Below are positions 1-8,120 of a DNA stretch of 64,000 bases, piece after piece. Origin of the DNA: Streptomyces sp. RFCAC02 (GTDB lineage Bacteria > Actinomycetota > Actinomycetes > Streptomycetales > Streptomycetaceae); the NCBI RefSeq assembly GCF_004193175.1, contig NZ_SAUH01000001.1:3743001-3807000 (forward strand), given 5' to 3'. Made by a program: the position numbers and the translations under genes. Every line of letters begins with the position of its first letter. Positions within the stretch are counted from its first letter, which is position 1. Below the pieces are notes generated by a model. It searched no databases. It saw nothing but the letters and a program-made list of their open reading frames with translations, and had not been told where the DNA came from.

Positions 1-890
1 CGCGCGTGTGGCGTGTCTACCAGCACCTCGACGCGCGGAACTGGACGCGGCTGGCCGCCGCGATCACGTTCACCAGCTTCGTCACCCTCTTCCCGGTCCT
101 CGGGCTGGCCGGCGCGGTCGGCACCGGGCTGCTGACCGACGGGCAGCTCCACACCGTGGAGGACTGGATCGCGGACCAGGTGCCCGGCATCTCCGACCAG
201 CTCCACCTGGACAGCCTCCTCGACAACGCCGGCACCATCGGCCTCGTGTCGCTGGTCCTCGTCCTGCCCACCGGCGCGAGCTGGGTGGACGCCCTGCGCG
301 GCTGCCTGCGCGCGCTGTGGGACCTGCCCGACCCGGACGAGAACACGGTCGTGCGGCGCGGCAAGGACATCGGGGTCCTCGCGGGCCTCGGGGCCGTCGT
401 CCTCGTCTCGCTCGCCGCGTCCGCGCTCGCGATGAACATCGTGCGGATACTCGCACCCCACGGCCCCGGCGGGGTCGTGCTGCAGTTCGCCGCGTACGCC
501 GTGGCGATGGGCGTGACGTTCCTGCTGCTGGCGTACGTCCTCGTGTGGCTCCCGGGCGTACGGCCCCCGCGCGGCGCCGTCGTCACCGCCTGCGTCATCG
601 GCGCGGTCGGCTTCGAGCTGCTGAAACTGCTGCTCAGCGGCTACCTGACGGAGGTCGCCACCCGCAACGTGTACGGGGCGTTCGGCGTGCCGATCGCGCT
701 GCTGATCTGGATCAACCTCATGGCGAAGCTGCTGCTCGCCTGCTGCGCGTGGACGGCCACCGCCGTCACTCCGGCGGACCGTCCGTGCGCCGACGCCCTG
801 GACGAGCCCCCAGCGGATGAGTGCGGTGGAACAGATACGCCGCCCCCGCCAGAACGGCGAGACCGGCCGCCGTCACCATCAGCACCGTGA
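1..890 (+). CDS. YihY/BrkB-family inner membrane protein, 5' end outside window
   Basis: The visible 294 residues match the polytopic YihY/BrkB family, once called RNase BN and now regarded as membrane proteins of unclear transport role. Hydrophobic segments lie near residues 20-40, 75-90, 125-145, 158-185, 190-210 and 225-255, followed by a Pro/Asp-rich cytoplasmic tail. The frame is open to the first base, and the family normally begins with more residues before the first membrane span, so the GTG at base 6 is probably internal. The 3' end runs about 125 bp into the convergent carboxypeptidase gene, an unusually long tail-to-tail overlap. Confidence 0.8.
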   Translation, partial: RVWRVYQHLDARNWTRLAAAITFTSFVTLFPVLGLAGAVGTGLLTDGQLHTVEDWIADQVPGISDQLHLDSLLDNAGTIGLVSLVLVLPTGASWVDALRGCLRALWDLPDPDENTVVRRGKDIGVLAGLGAVVLVSLAASALAMNIVRILAPHGPGGVVLQFAAYAVAMGVTFLLLAYVLVWLPGVRPPRGAVVTACVIGAVGFELLKLLLSGYLTEVATRNVYGAFGVPIALLIWINLMAKLLLACCAWTATAVTPADRPCADALDEPPADECGGTDTPPPPERRDRPPSPSAP

Positions 891-2040
891 TGCCGCTGAC
901 GGGCGCCCCGTCGTCCGCCGCCGCGCCCGCGAGGGCCGCGTCCGAGCCGTCGCCCGCCGTCGCGTCCTGTCCCGCGCCGTCGTCGGGCGCCGGGTCGTCC
1001 GGCAGCTCGCTCAGCGGCGGCACCAGCTCGCCGACCGGGTCGACCGAGCCGGCGGCGGCGAAGCCCCAGTCGAGGAGCGCGGCGCTCTCGCGGTAGACGG
1101 CCAGCGCGTCGCCCTCGGGGTCCATGACCGTCACCAGCAGGACGCGGCCGCCGCGCTCGGCGACGCCGGTGAAGGTGTGGCCGGCGGCCGAGGTGTAGCC
1201 GTTCTTGACGCCGGCGAGGCCCTCGTACGGTTCGAGCCCCGGGGCGCCGACGAGGAGGCGGTCGGTGTTCTGGATCTGGTAGGTCTCGCGGTCCTCGCCC
1301 TCGCCGGCGCCGGGGAAGTCGGCGGTGGGGAGGGCGACGTACTCGCGGAAGTCGTCCATCTGCAGGGCGTCCCTGGCGATGAGCGTCAGGTCGTACGCCG
1401 ACGAGGTCTGGCCCTCGGCGTCGTAGCCGTCGGGGTTGACGACGTGGGTGTCGCCGGCCTGGAGCTCGTGCGCGCGGGCGTTCATCTGCTCGACCGTCCC
1501 GGCCTTGCCGCCGTTCATCGCGGTCAGCGCGTACACGGCGTCGTTGCCGGAGGCGAGGAGCGCCCCGTGCCAGAGGTCCTCGACGGTGTAGGTCTGGTAG
1601 TCGGCGATGCCGACCGCGCTGCTGCCCTCGCCCATGCCGGCGAAGTGCTCGGGCCGCGCCCGGTACAGGTCGTCGCGGTCGAACGACGGCATGACCGTGT
1701 CGGCGAACAGCATCTTGAGCGTGCTGGCCGGGGCGAGCGGCCGGTGCGCGTCGTGGGCTGCGAGCACGTCGCCGGTCTCGGCGTCGGCGACGATCCAGGA
1801 CTTCGCCGTCAGGTCGGCGGGCAGCGCGGGGGTGTCGCCGCCGGCGAGGACCTGGGTCTCGGTGCGGCCGAGGAGTTCCCCGCCGACCGTCGAGCGGACG
1901 GCGCCCGCGTCGGTGTCGCCGTCGTCCGGCGCGGCGGCGGCCGTGGTCAGGGGGGCCAGCGCGAGGGCGGGCACGAGTATGGCCATCGCGAGCGCGGCAC
2001 GGGCGGGAATCCGAAAAGCGGACGAGCGATTGAACGGCAC
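766..2040 (-). CDS. Serine-type D-alanyl-D-alanine carboxypeptidase (peptidase S11, PBP5-like)
   Basis: This penicillin-binding-protein enzyme trims the terminal D-Ala of peptidoglycan stem peptides outside the cell. A signal peptide covers about residues 1-37. The catalytic motifs are in order: STLK (106-109, nucleophile Ser106), SGN (164-166) and KNG (279-281). KNG in place of KTG is usual in actinomycete members, so it is not damage. After the catalytic domain comes an acidic Ala/Asp-rich linker (about 340-372), a transmembrane helix (about 376-396) and a basic tail, so the enzyme is anchored at its C-terminus. It is transcribed divergently from the metallophosphoesterase gene. Confidence 0.9.
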   Translation of the reverse strand: MPFNRSSAFRIPARAALAMAILVPALALAPLTTAAAAPDDGDTDAGAVRSTVGGELLGRTETQVLAGGDTPALPADLTAKSWIVADAETGDVLAAHDAHRPLAPASTLKMLFADTVMPSFDRDDLYRARPEHFAGMGEGSSAVGIADYQTYTVEDLWHGALLASGNDAVYALTAMNGGKAGTVEQMNARAHELQAGDTHVVNPDGYDAEGQTSSAYDLTLIARDALQMDDFREYVALPTADFPGAGEGEDRETYQIQNTDRLLVGAPGLEPYEGLAGVKNGYTSAAGHTFTGVAERGGRVLLVTVMDPEGDALAVYRESAALLDWGFAAAGSVDPVGELVPPLSELPDDPAPDDGAGQDATAGDGSDAALAGAAADDGAPVSGITVLMVTAAGLAVLAGAAYLFHRTHPLGARPGRRRTDGPPE

Positions 2041-2180
2041 ACCGTGAACTTACCGGCCGCCCCGGGAGTCGTGACGAGCGGACAGGTCCGAACCGGTGAG
2101 GAGGGCCGGTCATCCGGGCGACCGGTCAGCGCAGCATACTGGGCGGCGTCCGGTCGGCAGGGCGCTGGAGGGGGCACCCG

Positions 2181-3443
2181 TTGATTCTCATTGCCATTCC
2201 CATGACGCTGGTCGTGGCCGCGGTGCACTGGTACCTGTGGAAACGGCTCGTGCGTGACGTGTCGGCGCCGGGAGGTGCGTACCGGCGCGTCGCGACGGTG
2301 CTCCTGGTGGTCCTCGGGGCCTTCACGCCGATCGCGTTCGTGGGGCGCGAGCTGCCGGTTCCGTTCGCGGTGCTGCGGGTCGTGTCGTGGCCCGGGTTCC
2401 TGTGGATCGTCGCGGTGCTCTACCTGCTGCTGGCGCTGGCCGTGGGGGAGGCGCTGCGTCCGCTGGTCCTGCGCCTGCTGCGGCGGCGGGCCGGCGCTGT
2501 CGCGCCGCCGGTGACGGTACCGGTGCCGGCGGCCCCCGACACCGACCCGGCCCCCGGCACCGACCCGGCGCCGGACGCCGACGGGCCCGACGACGGGGAG
2601 GAGCGCGCGGCCGTACGGGCCGAGGCGACCCGCCGCCTGTTCGTCGCACGCGGCATCGCGGTGGGCGCGGGACTCGTCGCGGCCGGCACGCTGGGCTACG
2701 GCCTGGCCAACGCCCGGAACCTCCGCACGCGTCACGTGGCCGTCACGCTGCCGAAACTGCCGCGCGCCGCCGACCGCTACCGCATCGCCGTCGTCAGCGA
2801 CATCCACCTCGGTCCCGTCCTGGGCGAGTCGCACTGCCGCCGCGTCGTGGACGCGGTGCTGCGCACCCAGCCGGACGTCATCACGGTCGTCGGCGACCTG
2901 GTGGACGCTGAGGTGGACGACCTGCGCACGGCCGTCTCGCCGATGGGGGACCTGAAGGCGCCGGACGGCGTGTTCTTCGTGACGGGGAACCACGAGTACT
3001 ACGTGGACACCGGCGCCTGGGTGGAGCACGTGCAGGACCTCGGCATGACCGCGCTGGTGAACGAGCGGACGGAGCTGCCGTACTTCGAGCTGGCCGGCGT
3101 CAACGATGTGAGCGGCGAGGGCAGCGACTTCGGCGGCCCGGACTACGAGGCGGCCCTCGGCGACCGCGACCGCTCCCGCGCCACCGTGCTCATGGCGCAC
3201 CAGCCGGTGCAGATCCACGAGGCCGTGGACTACGGAGTGGACCTGCAGCTTTCCGGCCATACGCACGGGGGCCAGATGTGGCCGCTCACCTATGTCGCGG
3301 CGGCGGCGAATCCGACGCTGGCCGGACTTGAGCGGTACGGCGACACGCAGCTCTACGTGTCGCGCGGCGCGGGTGCCTGGGGGCCGCCGGTCCGCGTGGG
3401 CGCCGATCCGGACATCACGATCGTCGAACTGCGGACGGCATGA
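2181..3443 (+). CDS. Membrane-anchored metallophosphoesterase (YkuE/YaeI-like)
   Basis: A calcineurin-type phosphoesterase of 420 residues. Two to three hydrophobic helices (about 1-18, 37-55, 70-92) precede a Pro/Asp-rich linker and a further hydrophobic stretch near 155-175. The catalytic domain follows with every metal-binding motif: SDIHLG (206-211), GDLVD (238-242), GNHEYY (269-274) and GHTHGGQ (359-365). Relatives hydrolyse phosphodiesters or lipid-linked phosphates at the membrane; the substrate cannot be read here. The start is TTG. The 140-bp gap to the divergent carboxypeptidase gene must hold both promoters. Confidence 0.85.
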   Translation: MILIAIPMTLVVAAVHWYLWKRLVRDVSAPGGAYRRVATVLLVVLGAFTPIAFVGRELPVPFAVLRVVSWPGFLWIVAVLYLLLALAVGEALRPLVLRLLRRRAGAVAPPVTVPVPAAPDTDPAPGTDPAPDADGPDDGEERAAVRAEATRRLFVARGIAVGAGLVAAGTLGYGLANARNLRTRHVAVTLPKLPRAADRYRIAVVSDIHLGPVLGESHCRRVVDAVLRTQPDVITVVGDLVDAEVDDLRTAVSPMGDLKAPDGVFFVTGNHEYYVDTGAWVEHVQDLGMTALVNERTELPYFELAGVNDVSGEGSDFGGPDYEAALGDRDRSRATVLMAHQPVQIHEAVDYGVDLQLSGHTHGGQMWPLTYVAAAANPTLAGLERYGDTQLYVSRGAGAWGPPVRVGADPDITIVELRTA

Positions 3444-3659
3444 CCGAACACCCGTGGGGCGTCTGGCTTTTCGGATTGTCCGGTTTTCGTTCCGATCTGC
3501 TCCCCGGGTCAACTATTCGTGCGCCGTTGGTGTCCTTGATAACAAGCTGGGCACAAACTGACAGCGTGGTGGACACGACGGACACCGCGCCGTGCCGTGC
3601 GGCACAGCGAGGCATCGAGTGGCACTGAGGAGTGGTGGGGAATGCCGGAGGAGACGGAA

Positions 3660-3941
3660 GTGGCCGAATCGCTGATCATCAGAGGGCGCGTCAGGGACGC
3701 CCTCGGAGTCGCGCTGCCGCGCGCCGTCGTGACGCTGACCGGCGCCGATGGCGGCCGGCACCTGGTCAAGACGCGCAGCGCGGACGACGGCGCGTTCTCC
3801 GTGACGGCCCCGCGGCGGGGCGAGTACCTGCTCGCCGCGTTCTCCCCGCAGCTCGGCAGCCAGAGCGTGGCGGTCCGGCTGGAAGGCCGTCCGGTGGAGG
3901 TGGAGTTCCGCATGGCCGTGCCCGGAGCGGTCCTGGACTGA
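3660..3941 (+). CDS. Small carboxypeptidase-regulatory-like (beta-sandwich) protein
   Basis: About 93 residues forming one carboxypeptidase-regulatory-like fold: the 'IRGRVRDALGVALPRAVVTL' opening, a central 'DDGAFSVTAPRRGEYLLAA' turn, and a final strand pair. Such domains bind or present ligands and have no catalytic residues. I chose GTG 3660 because GGAGGAG lies 6 nt upstream; ATG 3642 (99 residues) is the alternative. No signal peptide is seen. It sits alone between the phosphoesterase and solute-binding protein genes. Confidence 0.65.
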   Translation: MAESLIIRGRVRDALGVALPRAVVTLTGADGGRHLVKTRSADDGAFSVTAPRRGEYLLAAFSPQLGSQSVAVRLEGRPVEVEFRMAVPGAVLD

Positions 3942-4058
3942 CCCGCGGCGCGGCCGTTCGCCCTTCCGCGTCCGCTCCGTGACCCTCCCGGCGCACACCC
4001 GCCCCGTCGCCCTGTGGTTGGCTTGGCCCGCACATTCTTACGAGAAAGGGCGCTCCGG

Positions 4059-5696
4059 GTGCGACGGATGAAGGGTCGATGGGCGATAGTCGTCGGGCTG
4101 GTCGTGGTGCTGATCGTCGGCGCCGTGGGCGGTTGGCTGGCCTTCCGCCCCGACGACGACACGGAGGACCGGATCGTCGTGGGCTCCACGATGGCACCCA
4201 GCGTGCTGGATCCGGCCGGGGCCTACGACATCGGCTCCTGGGCGCTGACCAGCAATCTCTTCCAGTCCCTGCTGACCTTCCTGCCGGGGAACGAGGAGCC
4301 CGTCCCGGACGCGGCGGAGGAGTGCGGCTTCCAGGACGACGACCTGACGGTGTACCGGTGCACGCTGCGGGAGGGCCTGACGTTCTCCAACGGCAACCCC
4401 GTCACCCCGGACGACGTCAAGTTCTCCTTCGAGCGGATCATCGGCATGGCGGCCCGCGCCGAGCGTGAGGCGGGAGACGACTCCATCCCCGAGGAGGAGA
4501 AGTTCACCTACGCCGGTCCCGCCGGTCTGCTCGGCTCGCTCGAGGCGGTGCGGACGGACGGCCGCGACATCATCTTCGAACTGAACCAGTCCGACGCCAC
4601 CTTCCCGTTCGTCGTCGCCGGCGGCACCGGCGCCATCGTCGACCAGCAGAGCTACGAGGAACTCGAACTCCACCCGGACGACTCGGTCGTGGGCTCCGGC
4701 CCCTACATCCTCGACACGTACGTCGCCGGGGAGTACGCCGAGCTGACGCCCAACCCCGACTACAACGGCGCCGCCGGTGAGGCCCTCAGCCCCATCCGCG
4801 TCCGCTACTTCGTGCAGGAGGGCGACAAGTCCGCCGAGGAGCAGCTCGCCGCCGCCTGGGAGAACGACGAGATCGACGTCAACGACGGTGTCATGCCGCC
4901 GGAGGCGATGGCCCATCTCGACACCGCCGACCCCGACATCGCCGTCTCCGAGCAGGCCGGCTCGAACACGCGCCTCCTCAGCCTCAACAACGACGCCGAC
5001 CGGCCGTTCGGCGAGCGGGCCGTCCGCCGGGCCGCCGCCGCGCTGATCGACCGCGAGGAGATAGCCAGGCAGGTCCAGGAGGACACGGTCGAGCCGCTGT
5101 ACTCCCTGATCCCCGTCGGCTTCACGGGCCACGCCACCCCGTACTACGACCTCTACCGCGACAAGAGCGTGGACGAGCTGCGCTCCGACCTGGAGAGTGC
5201 CGGTCTCACCCTGCCCATCGAGTTCGACCTCGCCTACTCGCGCGGTGCCGCGAACACCGCGGAGGCCGAGACCATCGCCGAACAGCTGGAGCGCGGCGGC
5301 CTGTTCGAGGTCACCACGACGTACTACGACTGGTCGGACTTCATCCAGCTCATCTACGGCGACCGCGACTTCGACGCCTTCCTGGTGAGCTTCTCCTCGG
5401 ACTTCCCCGACCCCGCCACGTACACCGACAACCTGCTCGGCCCCGCCGACGCGCTGTCCACCGGCTTCAGCGACGAGGACCTGAACGCCCTCATCGCCGA
5501 GACGCGCCGCGAGACCAACCGGCCGCGCGCCGGCGAGGACTTCGAGGCCATCCTGCACGCGGCCGCCGCCGAGGCCCCGATCATCCCGATCTGGCAGGAG
5601 ACGCGCCGCACGATGAGCGACGCGAGCATCGGCGGCATCCAGCAGCTCGCGTCCAACAGCGGTGTGTGGCGCCTGTGGGAGCTGCACAGGATCTGA
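4059..5696 (+). CDS. ABC transporter substrate-binding protein, peptide/nickel type (SBP_bac_5), membrane-anchored
   Basis: An extracytoplasmic solute-binding protein of about 545 residues in the oligopeptide family. The binding core runs from 'VVGSTMAPSVLDPAGAYD' to the C-terminus and includes the family's 'FSNGNPVTPDDVKFSFERI' signature. The N-terminus has one hydrophobic helix with no lipobox cysteine and no clear cleavage site, so it looks like an uncleaved anchor rather than a lipoprotein. GTG 4059 is preferred because GAAAGGG lies 8 nt upstream; ATG 4068 is possible. No permease or ATPase gene is adjacent, so it is an orphan that must use components encoded elsewhere or act as a sensor. 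Confidence 0.85.
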   Translation: MRRMKGRWAIVVGLVVVLIVGAVGGWLAFRPDDDTEDRIVVGSTMAPSVLDPAGAYDIGSWALTSNLFQSLLTFLPGNEEPVPDAAEECGFQDDDLTVYRCTLREGLTFSNGNPVTPDDVKFSFERIIGMAARAEREAGDDSIPEEEKFTYAGPAGLLGSLEAVRTDGRDIIFELNQSDATFPFVVAGGTGAIVDQQSYEELELHPDDSVVGSGPYILDTYVAGEYAELTPNPDYNGAAGEALSPIRVRYFVQEGDKSAEEQLAAAWENDEIDVNDGVMPPEAMAHLDTADPDIAVSEQAGSNTRLLSLNNDADRPFGERAVRRAAAALIDREEIARQVQEDTVEPLYSLIPVGFTGHATPYYDLYRDKSVDELRSDLESAGLTLPIEFDLAYSRGAANTAEAETIAEQLERGGLFEVTTTYYDWSDFIQLIYGDRDFDAFLVSFSSDFPDPATYTDNLLGPADALSTGFSDEDLNALIAETRRETNRPRAGEDFEAILHAAAAEAPIIPIWQETRRTMSDASIGGIQQLASNSGVWRLWELHRI

Positions 5697-5717
5697 CGGT
5701 TACGGCAGGATGCGGTC

Positions 5718-6560
5718 ATGGCTCGTCTACGGCACACCATCGACCTGACGCCGGTGGCACGGCGCGGCGTGGAGGACGCGGTCCTCGTCCTCCACGACGT
5801 GCTGGAGTCGCTGCGCGCCACCGGGACCCGGCTCGTCACCGGGGACGGCAGGCCCGTCCCCGGCGTGACGCTGCGATCGGGTGACCACGCGCGGCCCGGC
5901 GCGCAGTACACCGTCCCGGGCCCCGTGCAGGAGGGCACCGGGCCGCCCGTGGACCGGCTGACGGTCGTCGAGTGGGACCGGGCCGTCGCGACGGCCGTGC
6001 GGTTCGAGGCCGAACGGCCCGAGCCGCCCTCCCGCGTCACCTCGGAGCTGCGGCTGCGCAGCGCGGAGCGGCCCACCGTGCTGCGGTTCACGGCGCGCGG
6101 TGAGCTGACCCGCCCGGACGGGCGGCAGCGGCGGCTGCGCTGGTTCGCCGTGCGCGGCGAACTCGATCTCGAACGCTGGTGGGAGGCGGCCGGCGGCGGC
6201 CTCGGCACCGGCGGCGGCGCCGTGGGGCGCGGCCGGCCCGCGCTCACCGTCCTGATACGGCATCCGCTGCTGCAGGCCGTCTCGGTGGCCGTGCCCCGGC
6301 CGGGACCCGACGGCCAGTGGCGCGTGCACGTCGAGACGACCCTGCGGGGCCGGCGTCTCGTGCGGCCGGTGGCGGCCGTCCCGCTGCGCGTCACGCGGCG
6401 GCTGCTGCGCCGGGCGGTCGGGGAGGCGTTCGACCGGTTCGCCGCCGACTGGCGCACGCACGTCGTCCCGGCCGTCGAACGGGATCGCGACGACCTGCGC
6501 CGCGCGCTGCTGGACGACCTGACGGGCCTCGGCGCGCGGACCAGGGCGCCCGAGGAGTGA
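5718..6560 (+). CDS. Conserved actinomycete hypothetical protein
   Basis: A soluble 280-residue protein with no signal peptide and no motif I can name. It opens with a helical segment (MARLRHTIDLTPVARRGVED), has Arg-rich beta-like stretches in the middle and a Gly-rich loop near 155-170, and ends in an amphipathic helix rich in Arg, Glu and Asp. Coding bias matches its neighbours. It follows the solute-binding protein by 21 bp and may be co-transcribed with it. A perfect 11-bp hairpin follows the stop codon. Confidence 0.6.
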   Translation: MARLRHTIDLTPVARRGVEDAVLVLHDVLESLRATGTRLVTGDGRPVPGVTLRSGDHARPGAQYTVPGPVQEGTGPPVDRLTVVEWDRAVATAVRFEAERPEPPSRVTSELRLRSAERPTVLRFTARGELTRPDGRQRRLRWFAVRGELDLERWWEAAGGGLGTGGGAVGRGRPALTVLIRHPLLQAVSVAVPRPGPDGQWRVHVETTLRGRRLVRPVAAVPLRVTRRLLRRAVGEAFDRFAADWRTHVVPAVERDRDDLRRALLDDLTGLGARTRAPEE

Positions 6561-6565
6561 CCGGC

Positions 6566-6594
6566 CCGGGCGCGGCGGACGACCGCGCCCGGGG
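6566..6594. terminator. Bidirectional hairpin terminator
   Basis: Perfect 11-bp arms CCCGGGCGCGG / CCGCGCCCGGG enclose a 7-nt loop. It sits between the stop codons of two convergent genes and has no U-tract, as is common in streptomycetes. Confidence 0.7.
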
Positions 6595-6602
6595 CCGCGC
6601 GC

Positions 6603-7166
6603 TCATGTGGCGCGCAGACCCCGGTCGGCGAAGGCGATCAGCCACTCGAAGCTCTCGTCGATGTCGGCGCTCCACTGGAAGCCGCCCGCCGACTGGAGTG
6701 TGGCGAAGCCGTGGCACAGGCTGCGGAGCATGCGCAGCACGTGGTCCCTGTCGGACGGCGCGATGTCGTAGCCGCGCAGGACCGCCATGAACGCGGCGAG
6801 CAGCCGCTGTCCCGCGTCGGCCATCGGGTCGTCGGGACCGGTCGGTTCCACGCCGATCGTCGCGGCGTACCGGCCGGGGTGCTCCAGGACATAGGCGCGG
6901 AAGGCGCGGGTCGCCGCCGCCAGGGCGTCGCGGCCCGCGTATCCCTGGACGGCGGCGCCGACGGCGTCGGCCGCCTCGCCGAGCGCCAGGGCCGCGATGC
7001 CCCGGTTCAGGTCGTCCAGGCCGGCGACGTGCTTGTACAGGGACGGGGTGCGCACGCCCAGCCGCTCGGCGAGCAGGCCCATCGTCAGGCCGGCGGCGCC
7101 CGTCTCGTCGGCGAGCGCGGCGCCGGCCGCGACGACGGCCGCCCGGTTCAGTCCGGCCCTAGGCAC
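6603..7166 (-). CDS. TetR-family transcriptional regulator
   Basis: A 187-residue repressor. The N-terminal HTH spans about residues 8-45, with 'GLTMGLLAERLGVRTPSLYKHV' as the recognition region. The C-terminal helical half resembles the WHG-type ligand-binding domain (TetR_C_33). It is the second gene of an operon with the alpha/beta hydrolase, overlapping that gene's 3' end by 8 bp, so translation is probably coupled. Two palindromes upstream of the hydrolase are its likely operators, giving autorepression. The ligand is probably a small hydrophobic ester or the hydrolase product (inference). Confidence 0.85.
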   Translation of the reverse strand: MPRAGLNRAAVVAAGAALADETGAAGLTMGLLAERLGVRTPSLYKHVAGLDDLNRGIAALALGEAADAVGAAVQGYAGRDALAAATRAFRAYVLEHPGRYAATIGVEPTGPDDPMADAGQRLLAAFMAVLRGYDIAPSDRDHVLRMLRSLCHGFATLQSAGGFQWSADIDESFEWLIAFADRGLRAT

Positions 7167-8007
7167 GGGCGGCGTCCGACCCGAGGAAGGCGAGCGTGAG
7201 GGCGACGACCTGCTCGGGGTACTGGTCGTGCGGGTAGTGTCCGGCGCCCTCGATCATCGCCAGGCTGCCGAGGCCGTCCGGCAGGGCGGCGACGATCGCC
7301 GAGCCCTCGGCGTGCGGGTCGGCCCAGTCGGGGTCCTCCGTGCCCATCACGACCAGGACGGGGCAGCGGACGCGGCCGAGGTGCGCGCCGGCGTCGGTCG
7401 GGGCCGAGCGGCCCATGGCCTGCATGGCCTTCATCCGGCCCGGCTCGCGCAGCGTGGTCTCGATGCGGGCGACGCGCTCGGCCCAGTCGTCCGGCCGCAC
7501 GCCGGGGTAGGCGACCTCGAGGTAGGAGCGCCACAGCCGCACGCTGCCGAACATTCCCGCGCCGAGCAGCCGCAGCATGCCCCGCCGGAAGCGCCGCACC
7601 CGCAGGTCGCCGAGGCGGATCGACTGCTTCCGGGTGAACGGCGCCAGCTCGACGACGCCGGTGACCAGCGACGGCTCCAGCGCGGCGGCGATGGTGGCGG
7701 CGCCGCCCGCGACGGAGTGGCCGACGATGACGGCCGGGCCCCCGAGGTGGCGGATCAGCGCGAGCAGGTCGCCGGCGATGGCGGTGCGGCTCCAGGCCGG
7801 CCACTCGACGCTCGACTCGCCGCAGCCGCGCAGGTCGAGCGCGGCGACGCGGTAGCCGGCCGCCACCAGCGGCGGGAGCACGGCCCGGAACGCGGCGCGG
7901 CTGATGCCCATGCCGTGCGCGAGCACGATCAGCGGCCCTGAGCCGGCCACCTCGTAGGCGAGGGTGCCGCCGTCGACGGTGAGGTACTCGGTCGTGGTCC
8001 CGGTCAT
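7159..8007 (-). CDS. Alpha/beta-fold hydrolase
   Basis: A 282-residue hydrolase. The oxyanion-hole segment 'PLIVLAHGMGISRAAF' is followed by 'DLRGCGESSVEW', the nucleophile elbow GHSVAGG, an acidic residue near 'VVMGTEDPDWADP' and the catalytic His in 'GAGHYPHDQYPEQV'. Substrate is unknown; esterase, lactonase and epoxide-hydrolase members look alike. Start ATG 8007 is chosen because AGGGGA lies just upstream; a longer start would run into the operator palindromes. It shares an operon with the TetR gene and is probably induced when that repressor is released. Confidence 0.85.
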   Translation of the reverse strand: MTGTTTEYLTVDGGTLAYEVAGSGPLIVLAHGMGISRAAFRAVLPPLVAAGYRVAALDLRGCGESSVEWPAWSRTAIAGDLLALIRHLGGPAVIVGHSVAGGAATIAAALEPSLVTGVVELAPFTRKQSIRLGDLRVRRFRRGMLRLLGAGMFGSVRLWRSYLEVAYPGVRPDDWAERVARIETTLREPGRMKAMQAMGRSAPTDAGAHLGRVRCPVLVVMGTEDPDWADPHAEGSAIVAALPDGLGSLAMIEGAGHYPHDQYPEQVVALTLAFLGSDAARA

Positions 8008-8033
8008 GGTGTCCCCTTGGCTCGCGGGCGGCG

Positions 8034-8076
8034 CTCGGCTAATCGCGTTAGCCAAAAGCTAATCCAATTAGCCGAG
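8034..8076. promoter_or_regulatory. Double TetR operator upstream of hydrolase-tetR operon
   Basis: Two palindromes lie in tandem: GGCTAATCGCGTTAGCC (8037-8053) and GCTAATCCAATTAGC (8058-8072), with centres 20 bp apart. They are nested inside an outer inverted repeat CTCGGCTAAT (8034-8043) / ATTAGCCGAG (8067-8076). The TTAGC/GCTAA half-site therefore occurs four times just upstream of the operon start at 8007. This is the expected binding layout for two TetR dimers. Confidence 0.75.
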
Positions 8077-8120
8077 CCTGTCAACGGCGGACCCCGGGGC
8101 GGGGAGAACGGGGGCAGGCG

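Noticed and set aside
1201..1209. KNG instead of KTG in the D,D-carboxypeptidase as a sign of inactivation
   Set aside because: KNG is common in actinomycete S11 carboxypeptidases and the other two motifs are perfect.
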